From Phycisphaerales bacterium (GTDB taxonomy: Bacteria; Planctomycetota; Phycisphaerae; Sedimentisphaerales; Anaerohalosphaeraceae), in NCBI GenBank assembly GCA_011055475.1, contig DSDH01000101.1:1-9350 (forward strand): a stretch of 9,350 nucleotides of DNA, in the 5' to 3' direction. The position numbers were made by a program, and so were the translations under genes. The notes beneath the pieces were generated by a model. It worked only from the letters and a program-made list of their open reading frames with translations. It was not told the origin of the DNA and ran no database searches. Below, in pieces: positions 1 to 6,122 of the stretch (positions are counted from its first letter, which is position 1; the number at the start of each line of letters is the position of its first letter).

Positions 1-394
1 CTATGGCGGCATCGCCCTGATGTGGCGCGGTGGATGTATCATCCGCTCGGCGTTCCTCGGTAAGATCAAGGAGGCCTTCGACAAGGACCCGAACCTGAGC
101 AACCTGTTGCTGGACCCGTTCTTCAAGAACGCCGTGGAAAAGGCCCAGGACGCGTGGCGCCGCGTGGTGGTCACTGCGGTCCAGATGGGCGTGCCCATCC
201 CGGCGGTGAGCGCGGCGCTGGCGTTTTACGATGGGTACCGCAGCGAACGGCTGCCGGCGAATCTGCTCCAGGCCCAGCGGGACTACTTCGGCGCACATAC
301 CTACGAACGGGTGGACCGGCCGCGGGGTGAGGCCTTCCACACCAATTGGACGGGTCGTGGAGGCACGACGGCCGCCTCGACGTACACGGTCTAG
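1..394 (+). CDS. gnd: 6-phosphogluconate dehydrogenase, decarboxylating (C-terminal part)
   Basis: This is the last 130 residues of 6-phosphogluconate dehydrogenase, the pentose-phosphate-pathway enzyme that oxidatively decarboxylates 6-phosphogluconate to ribulose 5-phosphate with NADP+ or NAD+ in the cytosol. The gene is cut by the left edge, with in-frame codons from position 2. The fragment opens with the family block ALMWRGGCIIRS, continues with FYDGYRSERLPANLLQAQRD, and ends with the glycine/threonine-rich tail NWTGRGGTTAASTYTV. RDYFGAH (fragment residues 93-99) holds the Arg and His which, in the sheep enzyme (R446, H452), reach from one subunit into the substrate site of the other. 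The tail matches the long form of the enzyme (about 470-480 residues). No clear terminator follows the TAG; the nearest structure is a 10-bp GC palindrome at 426-435 without a T-run. Identification is firm; cofactor preference cannot be read because the Rossmann domain lies outside. Confidence 0.96.
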   Translation, partial: YGGIALMWRGGCIIRSAFLGKIKEAFDKDPNLSNLLLDPFFKNAVEKAQDAWRRVVVTAVQMGVPIPAVSAALAFYDGYRSERLPANLLQAQRDYFGAHTYERVDRPRGEAFHTNWTGRGGTTAASTYTV

Positions 395-475
395 AAGCGA
401 GGCGGCACACCCCGGTCCAAGGTCCCCGGCGCCGGCGAAAAGACCCAAAACCTGCGCAAGTTGTGCGTTGTGGGC

Positions 476-505
476 TTGATACGCAAGGCCCATCGCCGGT
501 ACAAT
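476..505 (+). promoter_or_regulatory. Sigma-70-like promoter for the ferritin-like gene
   Basis: TTGATA (476-481) and TACAAT (500-505) are separated by 18 bp. Each hexamer is one mismatch from the housekeeping consensus (TTGACA, TATAAT). Transcription would start near 512, giving a leader of about 150 nt before the ATG at 664. The site lies 82 bp past the end of gnd, so the downstream gene probably has its own transcript. The call rests on sequence match only. Confidence 0.6.
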
Positions 506-599
506 AGGTGTGCTGGGGTTGGAACGACGGGCCCGCGGACGGCGGGCGACAGGGATGCGCCCGATGCACACGGACGCCAGGGTGGCCTTCTGATCGTCC

Positions 600-628
600 G
601 GCCCGCACCGGCCGTCGTGATGCGGGCC
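600..628 (+). other. Stem-loop in the leader of the ferritin-like gene
   Basis: The arms GGCCCGCA (600-607) and TGCGGGCC (621-628) are perfect reverse complements of 8 bp around a 13-nt loop. The hairpin falls in the predicted leader, about 25 nt upstream of the AGGAG ribosome binding site. A smaller 6-bp stem (543-548 with 558-563) lies further upstream. Chance hairpins are common at this GC content, and no T-run makes it a terminator. A post-transcriptional control role is possible but unproven. Confidence 0.35.
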
Positions 629-663
629 TCGAAGGCCGACCGACCACGGCGCAGGAGACGTAC

Positions 664-1155
664 ATGGACATACCCCGAGCGGACGACACCAACGAGGACC
701 GCCTCAGCGCTCTGGAGATCTTCGAGATCGCCGAGCAGGTGCAGGCCGATGCCGTGGAGTTCTACGAATCGGCGGCGGCGTCATTTCCGCACCTGTCGAA
801 CCTGTTTCTCGAAGTGGCCCGCCGGGAGCAGGTCTGTCGCGCCATGTTCACCGAAATGAAGCAAGACTTTGTCCAGACCCGAAAGCCTCCCCGCATCCTG
901 GACGACAGCACGTTTCGCGGAATCGCGGCCCTGAACGTGTTCGCCGGGCTGGCCGATCCGGAAACGGAGTTCGAGGGGCTGTATCGCAAGGAGGATATCC
1001 TGCAAACAATCATGCACCGCGAGCAGGAGATTCTGCACTACCTCTTCGGGCTGCGCAACTTCGTCAAAGACCCCACCGCCCGGGCGGTTCTCAACCGGAT
1101 CGTTCAGGAAAAGCAGAACCAGGTCCGCGGCCTGGAGAACCTTCGCGAGCTCTGA
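664..1155 (+). CDS. Ferritin-like (rubrerythrin-type) four-helix protein with degenerate iron site
   Basis: A 163-residue soluble protein with no signal peptide. Four amphipathic helices fit the ferritin/rubrerythrin-like fold: about 14-38, 44-69, 110-133 and 137-160, with a linker at 72-105 between the two helical pairs. Typical helix-1 wording is seen in AVEFYESAA (30-38). Family members use two Glu-rich helices and two ExxH motifs to bind a di-iron centre. By my hand alignment, helix 1 has Gln27 where Glu is expected, helix 2 has E55-Q-V-C58 instead of ExxH, helix 3 keeps Glu120, and helix 4 has E149-K-Q-N152 instead of ExxH. It may therefore bind metal differently or only structurally. 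The ATG at 664 is chosen over in-frame upstream extensions because AGGAG (653-657) sits 6 nt before it and the upstream codons look non-protein. The gene appears monocistronic, and no rubredoxin domain is attached. The fold call is fairly confident; the biochemical role is unknown. Confidence 0.8.
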   Translation: MDIPRADDTNEDRLSALEIFEIAEQVQADAVEFYESAAASFPHLSNLFLEVARREQVCRAMFTEMKQDFVQTRKPPRILDDSTFRGIAALNVFAGLADPETEFEGLYRKEDILQTIMHREQEILHYLFGLRNFVKDPTARAVLNRIVQEKQNQVRGLENLREL

Positions 1156-1166
1156 GGCGTGCGGGC

Positions 1167-1214
1167 GACGGCGCCGTCCACACCCCGAATCGGGCGGATA
1201 TGTTTGAATATCCG
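1167..1214. promoter_or_regulatory. Cluster of three palindromes upstream of the sigma-factor operon
   Basis: Three perfect dyads lie almost back to back: GACGGCGCCGTC (1167-1178), CCCGA-A-TCGGG (1184-1194), and arms CGGATAT (1195-1201) and ATATCCG (1208-1214) around a 6-nt spacer. The last is unusually AT-rich for this DNA and has the spacing of a dimeric regulator's operator. A weak -35-like TTGAAT (1204-1209) overlaps it, with poor -10 candidates near 1229-1236. The cluster ends 77 bp before the TTG start of the sigma factor. It could instead include an end-of-transcript structure for the ferritin-like gene, whose stop is 11 bp before the first dyad, but no T-run follows. Confidence 0.4.
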
Positions 1215-1277
1215 GCGAAGATGGGGTGTCTATCCTCTTGGAGCCGGGTCGCGGATCCGGCCGCTGTTTTGGACCGT

Positions 1278-1282
1278 GGGAG
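1278..1282 (+). promoter_or_regulatory. Ribosome binding site that selects the TTG start of the sigma factor
   Basis: GGGAG (1278-1282) lies 9 nt upstream of the TTG at 1292. The alternative in-frame GTG at 1226 has no good Shine-Dalgarno sequence in front of it. It would add 22 residues rich in Gly, Cys and Pro that do not resemble the start of an ECF sigma factor. Confidence 0.55.
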
Positions 1283-1291
1283 TGTGAGCCC

Positions 1292-1873
1292 TTGGACACC
1301 GCGCGATTTGCCGATGAAGAGGCGGCGATCCTGCAGCGCTGTCGGCAGGGCTCACGCGAGGCCTTCGAGGCCGTGGTGCATCGCTACATGAAGGACGCCT
1401 ATCGCATCGCGCTGGGGCTGGTGGGCAACCACGACGACGCCCTGGAGCTTTCCCAGGAGGCGTTTTATCGGGCGTGGCGGCATCTTCGGCTGCTCGAGCC
1501 CGGCCGGCGCTTTTTCCCCTGGTTCTATCAGATCCTTCGCAATCTGTGCTTCAGCTTCCTGCGGCGGCGGCGATTGCGGCACACGGTGCCCCTGCCGACG
1601 TATGAGGGACAAGAGGTGACCGGGGCCGACGGCGACTGGTTCGACCCGGACGCCCTGACCGAGCGCGATGAGCAAAAACAGGCCGTCTGGCGGGCCATCG
1701 GAAAACTCAAGCCCAAGCACCGGGAGGTCATCATTCTACGACATTTTCAGAATCTGACCTACGAACAGATCGCCCAGGCGATGTTCTGCAACAAGGGCAC
1801 CGTAATGAGCCGGCTGTACCACGCACGACGACAGCTCAAGGAACTGCTTGAGAAAGGGGGTCTTGAATTATGA
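1292..1873 (+). CDS. RNA polymerase sigma factor, ECF subfamily
   Basis: A 193-residue group IV (ECF) sigma factor, which directs RNA polymerase to a small regulon when released from its anti-sigma factor. Region 2 covers about residues 20-95: AFEAVVHRYMKDAYRIA, then the region-2.2 block DDALELSQEAFYRAW (48-62), then FFPWFYQILRN with a basic RRRR patch near 91-94. A short acidic linker (about 102-126) joins it to region 4 (128-188), with LKPKHREVIILRH and the helix-turn-helix LTYEQIAQAMFCNKGTVMSRL. No region 3 is present, as expected for ECF factors, and there is no C-terminal extension. The start is placed at TTG 1292 because of the GGGAG site and the normal ECF N-terminus (DEEAAILQRC); a GTG at 1226 is the alternative. 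The stop overlaps the next start (ATGA), so this gene and the anti-sigma factor are translationally coupled. Family call is firm; the target regulon is not visible. Confidence 0.93.
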   Translation: MDTARFADEEAAILQRCRQGSREAFEAVVHRYMKDAYRIALGLVGNHDDALELSQEAFYRAWRHLRLLEPGRRFFPWFYQILRNLCFSFLRRRRLRHTVPLPTYEGQEVTGADGDWFDPDALTERDEQKQAVWRAIGKLKPKHREVIILRHFQNLTYEQIAQAMFCNKGTVMSRLYHARRQLKELLEKGGLEL

Positions 1874-2316
1874 CCTGTGAGGGTTGGAAAGACCTGTTGA
1901 TGGGATATCTGGACGGGGAGTTGGATGATGAACAGGTCCGCAGGCTCGAAGCTCATTTGCAGTCCTGCGAGGCCTGTCGCAAGGAGCTCGATGGCTTTCG
2001 CAAGCTGGTGGCCATCGCCGACGAGGTCGTTCCGCAGGAGCCCGAGGACAAGATCTGGCAGCAGTATTGGTCGGGCCTGTACAACCGCATGGAGCGGGGC
2101 ATCGGGTGGATCCTGTTCGGCGTGGCGGCCATCGCGCTGTTGCTGGCCGGGGGGTTCGCCGCCATCCGGGAATTTATCCAGGACCCAACGGTGAGCCTCT
2201 TGCTCAAGGTCGGCGTCGTGGCTATGCTGACGGGTTTGGTGATCCTGTTCGTATCCGTACTGCGTGAGCGGCTGTTCTTCTGGAGCCGCGACCGGTACAA
2301 GGACGTAAGGAGATAG
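1870..2316 (+). CDS. Zinc-finger anti-sigma factor with two membrane segments
   Basis: A 148-residue membrane-anchored anti-sigma factor, expected to hold the ECF sigma factor encoded just upstream. The N-terminal cytoplasmic domain has the zinc-binding anti-sigma (ZAS) pattern: Cys3, then His29-x3-Cys33-x2-Cys36 (HLQSCEACRKEL), preceded by the usual YLDGELDDEQVRRLEAHL helix. Two hydrophobic segments follow at about 78-99 and 108-131, joined by a loop of roughly 8 residues (EFIQDPTV), with a basic C-terminus. With two TM segments and such a short loop there is almost no extracytoplasmic sensor domain, so the signal may be sensed in the membrane or cytoplasm, for example redox or zinc at the ZAS site (inference). 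The ATG overlaps the sigma-factor stop by 4 nt and has AAGGGGG 9 nt upstream. The last codons contain the AAGGAG ribosome binding site of the next gene. Confidence 0.9.
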   Translation: MTCEGWKDLLMGYLDGELDDEQVRRLEAHLQSCEACRKELDGFRKLVAIADEVVPQEPEDKIWQQYWSGLYNRMERGIGWILFGVAAIALLLAGGFAAIREFIQDPTVSLLLKVGVVAMLTGLVILFVSVLRERLFFWSRDRYKDVRR

Positions 2317-2320
2317 GGGC

Positions 2321-2653
2321 ATGTTGATCACGACCACCGACTGGATCCAGGGCAAGCGCATCGTCAAGACGCTGGGGCTGGTCCGCGGCAATACGATCCG
2401 CTGCCGGCACTTGGGCAACGACATCATGGCGCGGCTGAAGAACCTGGTGGGCGGCGAGATCAGCGATTACACCAAGCTGATGGCCGAGAGCCGCGAGCAG
2501 GCCATCGACCGCATGATCGAGCATGCCCGGCAACTCGGTGCCAACGCCGTCATCCAAGCGCGGTTTTCCACGAGCGAGGTGATGAGCTGCGCCTCGGAGA
2601 TTCTGGCGTACGGCACGGCGGTCGTGGTCGAGGACGAGGAGGGAGGCGATTAG
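2321..2653 (+). CDS. YbjQ/UPF0145 family protein (putative heavy-metal-binding domain)
   Basis: A 110-residue cytoplasmic protein of the YbjQ/UPF0145 (DUF74) family, small beta-rich proteins that form ring-like oligomers and are often labelled heavy-metal-binding without a proven function. Family hallmarks are visible: a Gly-containing first strand pair (GKRIVKTLGLVRGN), the central GGEISDYTKLMAESREQAIDRM (44-65), GANAVIQARF (73-82), and the closing AYGTAVVVE (96-104). Cys28, His30 and Cys90 are possible metal or redox residues, but conservation cannot be judged here. AAGGAG (2307-2312), overlapping the end of the anti-sigma gene, sits 8 nt before the ATG, and only 4 nt separate the two genes, so it is the third gene of the sigma-factor operon. 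Its TAG overlaps the stop of the convergent minus-strand gene. It may be an effector or signal-sensing part of the regulon (inference). Confidence 0.88.
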   Translation: MLITTTDWIQGKRIVKTLGLVRGNTIRCRHLGNDIMARLKNLVGGEISDYTKLMAESREQAIDRMIEHARQLGANAVIQARFSTSEVMSCASEILAYGTAVVVEDEEGGD

Positions 2654-5223
2654 GATCCGGGCAGGGTCGAACCGGAGGAGGACTGGTTTCGAAGCTGTTC
2701 GACTCTACGCTGGGCCATCTCATATCGCTCGGCTCCCAGCCGGCTGACGACCGACCGGCCGGGGTACATGCGGCGAAAGTGCTCCTGGAAGGCCTGCTCG
2801 ATTTCGACCGCCCGCTCATAATGCTCCAGCGCCAGCGAGGTGCGCCCAAGGGCCTCGGCGATCTCGGCCAGGTCCATGTGCAATTCCGCCGAGCCGGGAT
2901 ACTTGCGGACGGCCTGTTCGACATATCGCAGCGCCAGCTCGTAATACTGATCAGGATGCTCGTCTGACTGTGCCAGAAGGCGGTAGGTCCGGGCCAGAAG
3001 TACATCATCCTTGAAGCTTGCGGGGTTGCGCCGCAGGGCCTCCTCAAGGGTCTTGACCGCGGGCGCCAGCCACGAGGACTCGCCGGTTTGCTCATACCGC
3101 CACAGGCAAAGCTTCGCGGCATCCCGAAGCCCCGATGGATCGAGTGGATCCACGCACGCGGCCCGGTTCAACAGGGCAGGTGCCTCCCGTCCCCGTGAGA
3201 CCTGCTGCCGCAGGTACCCGGCTTGGACGGGTAGAACCACCGCAACGTACACGACCCCGATGGTGGCCACGATCAGCAGACCCGCCAGGACCTTGCGCAT
3301 ACGGGGGCCCGGCGTCCAGGCGAACGCAGAAGGCGTATCCCCGGACTGCGGTGCCCTCGATGCCACGGCACATGCCAGAATCACCCAGAACGCCGTGTAC
3401 ACCCCCGGCTCGAACAATGCAAAATCCACCAGACCGGCCAGCAGCACGGTCACCAAACCACACCACAACACCCAACGCCCCCACATGTAAAACGCGGGTC
3501 GGACAGTCTCGTCATGGCCGGTCACCCCACTCTTTGGGGACCGCCCCCGCCACCAGCAGACCCCCAGCAAGAACAGCGGAACGGCGTAAAGCAAAGCCGC
3601 GCCGACCATTACAGTCGCGGGACGTACCTGGTCAAAGTCGAACAAGACCGACTCGACCAACTCGAAGAAGACCACAGCGCCTGCCGCGACCACGGCCAAT
3701 AGGCTAAAAGGCACGAGCAGCAGCACGGTGCCCGCACCCAACATGGCAGCGGGCACGATGTACAGATATAACACCGTGCATAACACCGTGACGGATTGCA
3801 CCTCGGCCCGTTGCGTGGCCTGGCCCATCAGGAAGAACGGACGGGTTGCGAAAACCACTCCCGCAGCCACCAGCGCTACGGCGGCGGACCGGAGAGCGAC
3901 GCCCCCCCCGTCCTGCTCACCTGCAACCGGAGGCGCATCGTACCGCCCGGCCGCCCGCCAGGCAGGAATGCCAATCGCCAGCACGAACCCCAGCAGGCCC
4001 AGCGGCCCGTATTGGCTCAACAGGCTCAGCACGAAGTTGTGCGGGTCCTGGACCGTCTCGAGCGCGGCGTCGGCCTTGTAGCGGGGATAGTAATGCCGAA
4101 AGTTCCCACCCCCCACGCCGGCCAAGGGATGATCCTGAACCATGCGCGCCGTCGCCGTCCAGTATTCCCACCGGATGAGCATGCTCCGCCCGCCGGGCAG
4201 CGTGCCGTGTCGCCGCCCGTAGACCGTCAGGGCCCCGGCCAGCCCCAGGACCACGAGGAGCCCCCCCGCCGCCACGGCGGCCCGATGGCGTCGCAACCAC
4301 GGACCCAGACGCCCCCCGACGACAAACAATATCGCACCGGCCACCGCGGCCACCGTCGCTCCCTTGCTGTGGACCAGGACCATACCGCCGACCAGTCGCA
4401 TCAGGCAGAAAACAAAGACGGCATGCATCCAGGCCCGCGCCACCGGGGCCCCACGAGGCCGGCCAAGCCACAACGCCGCCAGCGCCGCCACCGACAGGAT
4501 CAGAAACGACCCGGCCGAGTTGCCCGTGGTGAAGAACCCGCGCACATCCTTGCCGTAGAGGCGGTGCTCGTAGAGCAGGGCCTTGAACGTGCCCGGCTCG
4601 ATGCCCAACGGCTCCAGGAAGGCCTGGGGGTCCTTCTCATACTGCTCGATAAGCATTTGGTTGCTGGCCATCGCCTGCTGAGCGGACTGCATGACGTTCA
4701 CCAGCCCCGCCGCGACGACGATGGCCAGCACCCATCGTATACGAGCCGGACGGTCGAGCAGACGCACCAACAACGCCGCCGCCAGCATGGGCGTCGCCAG
4801 GGTCAGGGCATCCGTCACGGCGGCTCGCTTGTCGGAGGCCACGAGGCAACTGACAATCGCGGCAAAGAGGAAGAGCCCCAAGCCGATTTCAAGGCCCGTG
4901 AGCTGAAAGCCGTGCCTCCGGTCCACCACACGCATCACGAAACCCGCCATCACCGCCACGAGGAGGACTCCGGACAAGAGCACACTGAATCCGGTGTTGG
5001 TCAACGGCTGCAGCGGATCGATCGTGTCGGTGTGCGGGCTCTCCCCATAGGTCGCACGGATGGCCAGCACGATGAGAACGACCGCCAGCAAGGCCCACTC
5101 GATGTATCGCCGCGGATTGACCGGCCCGGGCGCGGCCGCAGGCGTGTGGCGCCCGGCGCCGCCCGTCGCACCCTGCATCAAGGGTCTGTGATTCGTTGTT
5201 GCTCGGCGCGCCGCCTTGGCCAT
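2650..5223 (-). CDS. O-antigen ligase/polymerase-like membrane protein with C-terminal TPR domain
   Basis: An 857-residue polytopic inner-membrane protein of the O-antigen ligase / Wzy_C superfamily, which transfers or polymerises lipid-linked glycans on the outer face of the membrane. Roughly 15 hydrophobic segments span residues 41-668. Family-type motifs are RGFFTTGNSAGSF (228-240), HSKGATVAAVAG (285-296), and the long loop with RWEYWTATARMVQDHPLAGVGGGNF broken across 351-375, then DPHNFVLSLLSQYGPLGLLGF-type text at 393-413. His395 sits where ligases keep a conserved His. After the last TM (643-668) comes a soluble domain with about three TPR repeats (719-812), presumably periplasmic. The start is ATG 5223: it lies 2 nt after the methyltransferase stop and has GAGG 9 nt upstream; an upstream extension to 5346 would run inside that gene and looks non-protein. 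The gene is second in a two-gene operon. No lipid-A or Wzx/Wzz genes lie nearby, so ligase versus polymerase, and the substrate, stay open. Confidence 0.88.
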   Translation of the reverse strand: MAKAARRATTNHRPLMQGATGGAGRHTPAAAPGPVNPRRYIEWALLAVVLIVLAIRATYGESPHTDTIDPLQPLTNTGFSVLLSGVLLVAVMAGFVMRVVDRRHGFQLTGLEIGLGLFLFAAIVSCLVASDKRAAVTDALTLATPMLAAALLVRLLDRPARIRWVLAIVVAAGLVNVMQSAQQAMASNQMLIEQYEKDPQAFLEPLGIEPGTFKALLYEHRLYGKDVRGFFTTGNSAGSFLILSVAALAALWLGRPRGAPVARAWMHAVFVFCLMRLVGGMVLVHSKGATVAAVAGAILFVVGGRLGPWLRRHRAAVAAGGLLVVLGLAGALTVYGRRHGTLPGGRSMLIRWEYWTATARMVQDHPLAGVGGGNFRHYYPRYKADAALETVQDPHNFVLSLLSQYGPLGLLGFVLAIGIPAWRAAGRYDAPPVAGEQDGGGVALRSAAVALVAAGVVFATRPFFLMGQATQRAEVQSVTVLCTVLYLYIVPAAMLGAGTVLLLVPFSLLAVVAAGAVVFFELVESVLFDFDQVRPATVMVGAALLYAVPLFLLGVCWWRGRSPKSGVTGHDETVRPAFYMWGRWVLWCGLVTVLLAGLVDFALFEPGVYTAFWVILACAVASRAPQSGDTPSAFAWTPGPRMRKVLAGLLIVATIGVVYVAVVLPVQAGYLRQQVSRGREAPALLNRAACVDPLDPSGLRDAAKLCLWRYEQTGESSWLAPAVKTLEEALRRNPASFKDDVLLARTYRLLAQSDEHPDQYYELALRYVEQAVRKYPGSAELHMDLAEIAEALGRTSLALEHYERAVEIEQAFQEHFRRMYPGRSVVSRLGAERYEMAQRRVEQLRNQSSSGSTLPGS

Positions 5224-5225
5224 GT

Positions 5226-5927
5226 TCACGACCCTCGCCCAGGTTTGACGGCCAGGAGGCGGACCTCGCGCAGCGGCACCAAGCACTGGCCCAGGCGCCG
5301 AATAACGCCGAACCCGATGCGACCTGCCCTCAAACGCACGGCCCATGCCGCGGCAAAGCGATCGTACCCGTAACGGCCAAGACCGGCCCGCTGCACCAGG
5401 AAACCGGCATCCGTGACCAAGTTGCCGAGAGTCTGCACGTTCCAGGCGTAAACATGATGGTTCGGCTCATCAGGGTCAAAACGTCGGCCGCGACGGCCGA
5501 ACTCGTAGGGCACGATCAACACGAGCCGTCCACCCTCGCGCAAGAGCCGAAGTATCCGCGACAGAACCGCCAGCGGATCGGGCGTGTGTTCGAGCACGTG
5601 GCGACAGAGGACCACGTCGATACTGCCGTCGGCCACCGTGTTCAGGTCTTCGACAAATTCGATACCCTGTCGCTCCAGGACGGGTCGCAGACCTCGGTGC
5701 ACGTCATAGCCGAGCTTTCGTCCGCACGGCAGTACGGCCAGGTTCCAGCCCGAGCCCACGCCGTATTCGAGCACGGCGTCCCGCGGGGTCACAAAGTGAG
5801 CCAGTTGTGCCGCCCGGCTCGCGGCGACCCATGGCAAGGCGACGTCGGGAATGCCTCGCTTGACCTCATGGTAGGCGCGGCCCTGTCGGCCCTGGTATCG
5901 CTGCGTGATGCGTTCGTGGCTGTCCAT
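5226..5927 (-). CDS. Class I SAM-dependent methyltransferase (Methyltransf_11 type)
   Basis: A 233-residue cytoplasmic methyltransferase that would transfer a methyl group from S-adenosylmethionine to an unknown acceptor. The Rossmann-like core is clear: motif I VLEYGVGSG (52-60), an acidic residue at the end of strand 2 (Asp75 in GYDV), strand 4 with IDVVLCRHVLEHTPDP (103-118), and strand 5 LLREGGRLVLIVP (128-140). PNHHVYAWN (155-163) resembles a segment common in methyltransferases found in sugar and surface-polysaccharide loci (recollection, not a search). The ATG at 5927 lies about 43 nt downstream of a predicted start site; its Shine-Dalgarno is unclear (GAGG only 2 nt away, or a GGGG 8 nt away). 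The stop is 2 nt before the O-antigen-ligase-like gene, so the two are very likely coupled, and a glycan or lipid-linked intermediate is a plausible acceptor (inference). Confidence 0.88.
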   Translation of the reverse strand: MDSHERITQRYQGRQGRAYHEVKRGIPDVALPWVAASRAAQLAHFVTPRDAVLEYGVGSGWNLAVLPCGRKLGYDVHRGLRPVLERQGIEFVEDLNTVADGSIDVVLCRHVLEHTPDPLAVLSRILRLLREGGRLVLIVPYEFGRRGRRFDPDEPNHHVYAWNVQTLGNLVTDAGFLVQRAGLGRYGYDRFAAAWAVRLRAGRIGFGVIRRLGQCLVPLREVRLLAVKPGRGS

Positions 5928-5941
5928 GACCTCGGCCCCGG

Positions 5942-5962
5942 GCGCCCCCGCCGACGGGGCGC
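5942..5962 (-). other. GC-only hairpin in the methyltransferase leader
   Basis: GCGCCCC (5942-5948) and GGGGCGC (5956-5962) form a perfect 7-bp G-C stem with a 7-nt loop. On the minus-strand transcript it would lie between the predicted start near 5970 and the ATG at 5927, ending about 14 nt before the start codon. It could affect translation initiation of the operon, but GC-rich stems arise easily by chance here. Confidence 0.35.
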
Positions 5963-5976
5963 AGCTTCTGGGTGCG

Positions 5977-6004
5977 ATTATAGGGGCCCGGCAGCGTGAT
6001 GCAA
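5977..6004 (-). promoter_or_regulatory. Sigma-70-like promoter for the methyltransferase/ligase operon
   Basis: Read on the minus strand, TTGCAT (6004-5999) and a perfect TATAAT (5982-5977) are 16 bp apart. Transcription would begin near 5970, leaving a leader of about 43 nt before the methyltransferase ATG at 5927. The -10 is the best consensus match in the window and sits in otherwise very GC-rich DNA. Confidence 0.65.
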
Positions 6005-6059
6005 GGCCGCCGCACGCAGGCCCGGCTCAGTGGAATGGGCCCGACCGGATGGATCTTTC

Positions 6060-6088
6060 TGGTCGGCCCGGGCGGCGCGGGCTACAAT
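6060..6088 (+). promoter_or_regulatory. Candidate promoter for the secreted GH123-like gene
   Basis: TACAAT (6083-6088) is a good -10 hexamer, identical to the one before the ferritin-like gene. The element 17 bp upstream, TGGTCG (6060-6065), is only a half match to TTGACA. A start near 6095 would leave a leader of about 28 nt containing AGGAG (6112-6116), 6 nt before the ATG. It is divergent from the minus-strand promoter about 60 bp away. Confidence 0.45.
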
Positions 6089-6122
6089 GGCTCTGTTTGA
6101 GTCCTGGCACCAGGAGACGACC

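Noticed and set aside
426..435. CCGGCGCCGG palindrome after gnd as a terminator
   Set aside because: No loop-forming spacer of useful size and no T-run; such dyads are common in GC-rich DNA.
508..663. N-terminal extension of the ferritin-like protein
   Set aside because: The added residues look like translated GC-rich leader, and AGGAG lies 6 nt before ATG 664.
5224..5346. Longer N-terminus for the ligase-like protein starting at 5346
   Set aside because: It would overlap the methyltransferase by over 100 bp and adds Arg/Gly/Pro-rich residues; ATG 5223 sits just after the methyltransferase stop with a ribosome site.
3796..5373. 525-codon open frame on the plus strand opposite the ligase-like gene
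   Set aside because: Its translation is rich in Arg, His, Gln and Pro with no domain or hydrophobic core, as expected for the antisense of a GC-rich membrane-protein gene; the minus-strand frame has clear family motifs.
6030..6122. Start of the GH123-like protein at ATG 6030
   Set aside because: It would precede the promoter candidate and hide the signal peptide; AGGAG is placed correctly for ATG 6123.
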